Source: Brucella tritici (lineage in GTDB: Bacteria; Pseudomonadota; Alphaproteobacteria; Rhizobiales; Rhizobiaceae). From it: a DNA stretch of 64,000 nt. A program made the translations under genes and the position numbers. Shown here piece after piece: positions 62,876 through 64,000 of this stretch (within the stretch, counting starts at the first letter, position 1; each line of letters starts with the position of its first letter). The stretch is taken from assembly GCF_902825325.1 (NCBI RefSeq), contig NZ_CADEAR010000010.1, positions 1 through 64,000 on the forward strand. Direction: 5' to 3'. Under the pieces are notes generated by a model. It was not told where the DNA came from. It ran no database searches and was given only the letters and a program-made list of their open reading frames with translations.

Positions 62876-64000
62876 ATGAACCTCCACACCAGAAGCATCC
62901 GATCTGCGGCGCTCCCGATCCTCATGTGGTTGCTGTTCAATATTCTGGCGATAGGTAGCCTTGTCCTCTATCAGCGTGCCGCGTTGTTGTCCGAACTTCA
63001 GGCCGCCAGCTTTACGTTGCACCGCGAGGCTTCACAACGTGCTGACCAGCACGATGCCCATTTGACGGCGCTTTCGACGATTGCTCAATCCAAGGCGCGA
63101 ACGGCCGATCTCTCGCAGGACGATGTTTTCGTCGAAGTGGCAGCAACGATCACTCGTTTCTATCCGCGCATAGACGAGATTCAATTGGTGCCGATGGAGC
63201 CAACCGCCCCAGTGACCGGCACCAGAAAGCTGGAACCGGAACTGGTCGACGCCATACGGGCGGCGGCTCGCTCGTCCCGCGGCGTTCCCGAACTGTTGGC
63301 ACCGGCAGAACGGCCCGGACATTATCTGATCGTAAAACGCAGCCCGAATACGGATAATCCGCATGACGGCCTGGCGCTGGCGATCAATGCTGGCAGCTTG
63401 ATCACCTCTGACGATGCATTCTGGAGCCGTAAGGGCGTTGCCCGACGCCTCGTCATGCCCGACGGAACCGTTCTGTTCAGTAGCCCGGCCTCGTTCGGCG
63501 AAGCGCGCTTCTCCAAGAAACTGGGCAGTGCTACACAGCCGCTTCTTTTCCAGACCGCTCTCGCCATGGGGTGGACCGATCTGTTGCCACTCGACCAGTT
63601 GATTGCGATTCTCACCCTCACGAATCTGCTGTTCTTCGGCGGGCTGGTTATTGTTCGCCAGACACAACGCACACGCCATGCGGAACGTCGGGCGGAACTG
63701 AGCGGCCTTGAGGCCCGGCTGGCTCACGCCTCGCGTGTCAACACGATGGGCGAAATGGCAAGCGGCATGGCACATGAACTGACACAGCCTCTAACGGCAA
63801 TTCTCGCTGGCGCGCAGGCAGGGCGCCGCTTGTTGGTCCGCAATAATACGGAGGCTCTCGCTGGAGCGTTGGACGATATGGTGGACCAGGCGCGCCGTGC
63901 ATCGGCCATTCTGGATCGGCTGCGCAACTGGTCTCGCCCGCAGCGGCGACAGACGGCATCTGCCGATCTGCGCCTGTCGCTTCAAAATGTGCAGACCTTG
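62876..64000 (+). CDS. Sensor histidine kinase, 5' part (runs off the window)
   Basis: 375 codons are visible and the frame is still open at the window end. Residues 13-33 form TM1 (LPILMWLLFNILAIGSLVLY), about 35-240 an extracytoplasmic sensor domain, and 242-262 TM2 (LIAILTLTNLLFFGGLVIV). The phosphoacceptor is H300 in the H-box GEMASGMAHELTQPLTAI; ELTQPLTAI places it near the FixL/DctB-like group. The ATPase domain lies beyond the edge. A response regulator gene is expected downstream. Signal sensed is unknown. Start ATG 62876 has weak ribosome-site support. Confidence 0.85.
   Translation, partial: MNLHTRSIRSAALPILMWLLFNILAIGSLVLYQRAALLSELQAASFTLHREASQRADQHDAHLTALSTIAQSKARTADLSQDDVFVEVAATITRFYPRIDEIQLVPMEPTAPVTGTRKLEPELVDAIRAAARSSRGVPELLAPAERPGHYLIVKRSPNTDNPHDGLALAINAGSLITSDDAFWSRKGVARRLVMPDGTVLFSSPASFGEARFSKKLGSATQPLLFQTALAMGWTDLLPLDQLIAILTLTNLLFFGGLVIVRQTQRTRHAERRAELSGLEARLAHASRVNTMGEMASGMAHELTQPLTAILAGAQAGRRLLVRNNTEALAGALDDMVDQARRASAILDRLRNWSRPQRRQTASADLRLSLQNVQTL

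Overview
The window is a dense alphaproteobacterial catabolic and transport region with high GC. Codon use, protein style and the dispersed 55-65 bp palindromic intergenic element are what I would expect of the Brucella/Ochrobactrum group (Rhizobiales), probably a secondary chromosome. That placement rests on recognition of gene style, not on a search. I see about 59 genes, no rRNA, tRNA, CRISPR array or insertion sequence.

Layout. 1-5.3 kb: the tail of a cobinamide amidohydrolase gene, an MFS exporter, and a Tat-exported PhoX-type phosphatase with a Pho box upstream, followed by a secreted phytase-like esterase. 5.4-13.7 kb: a nucleoside module (ribokinase, nucleoside hydrolase, ADP-ribosylglycohydrolase family protein and a BMP-type nucleoside ABC importer). 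13.9-21.7 kb: an IclR regulator divergent from a PotABCD-like importer fused in one operon with a three-part flavoprotein dehydrogenase (2Fe-2S, FAD/NAD and DAO-type subunits) of the opine oxidase / D-hydroxyproline dehydrogenase kind. 21.8-22.4 kb: a small secreted DUF922 protein. 22.9-29.4 kb: a quinate/shikimate catabolic operon (TRAP transporter, two-domain 3-dehydroshikimate dehydratase, TetR regulator, shikimate dehydrogenase). 29.6-36.0 kb: a branched-chain-type ABC importer with a hydantoin/allantoin racemase-like enzyme and a GntR regulator. 36.0-41.6 kb: a GFA protein, gamma-glutamyltransferase, peptidase T and an orphan peptide-binding protein.

41.8-55.2 kb is the most interesting part. 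A LysR regulator faces an operon of a DHDPS-family aldolase, 3-hydroxyanthranilate 3,4-dioxygenase, a second complete branched-chain-type ABC importer and an aspartate dehydrogenase homologue. Next to it lie a paralogous binding protein and a second LysR gene divergent from a three-gene operon: flavin monooxygenase, a cofactor-free HOD-type 2,4-dioxygenase, and an alpha/beta-hydrolase amidase. That trio matches the known order of activities in 4-quinolone breakdown (3-hydroxylation, ring opening with CO release, amide hydrolysis). I propose that this region takes up and degrades a 2-substituted 4-quinolone, possibly one whose anthranilate product is hydroxylated so that the nearby 3-hydroxyanthranilate dioxygenase can open it.

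55.5-64 kb: an aldehyde dehydrogenase, a GntR regulator divergent from an SBF-like transporter, a GntR protein that is only a DNA-binding domain, a vitamin B6 locus (MocR/PdxR-type regulator divergent from a BenE-like transporter plus pyridoxal kinase), and the first 375 codons of a sensor histidine kinase that runs off the end.

Regulatory sites that can be read directly include a Pho box, a TetR-type operator inside a promoter, a GntR-type operator shared by two promoters, a perfect LysR T-N11-A dyad, and several bidirectional terminators.
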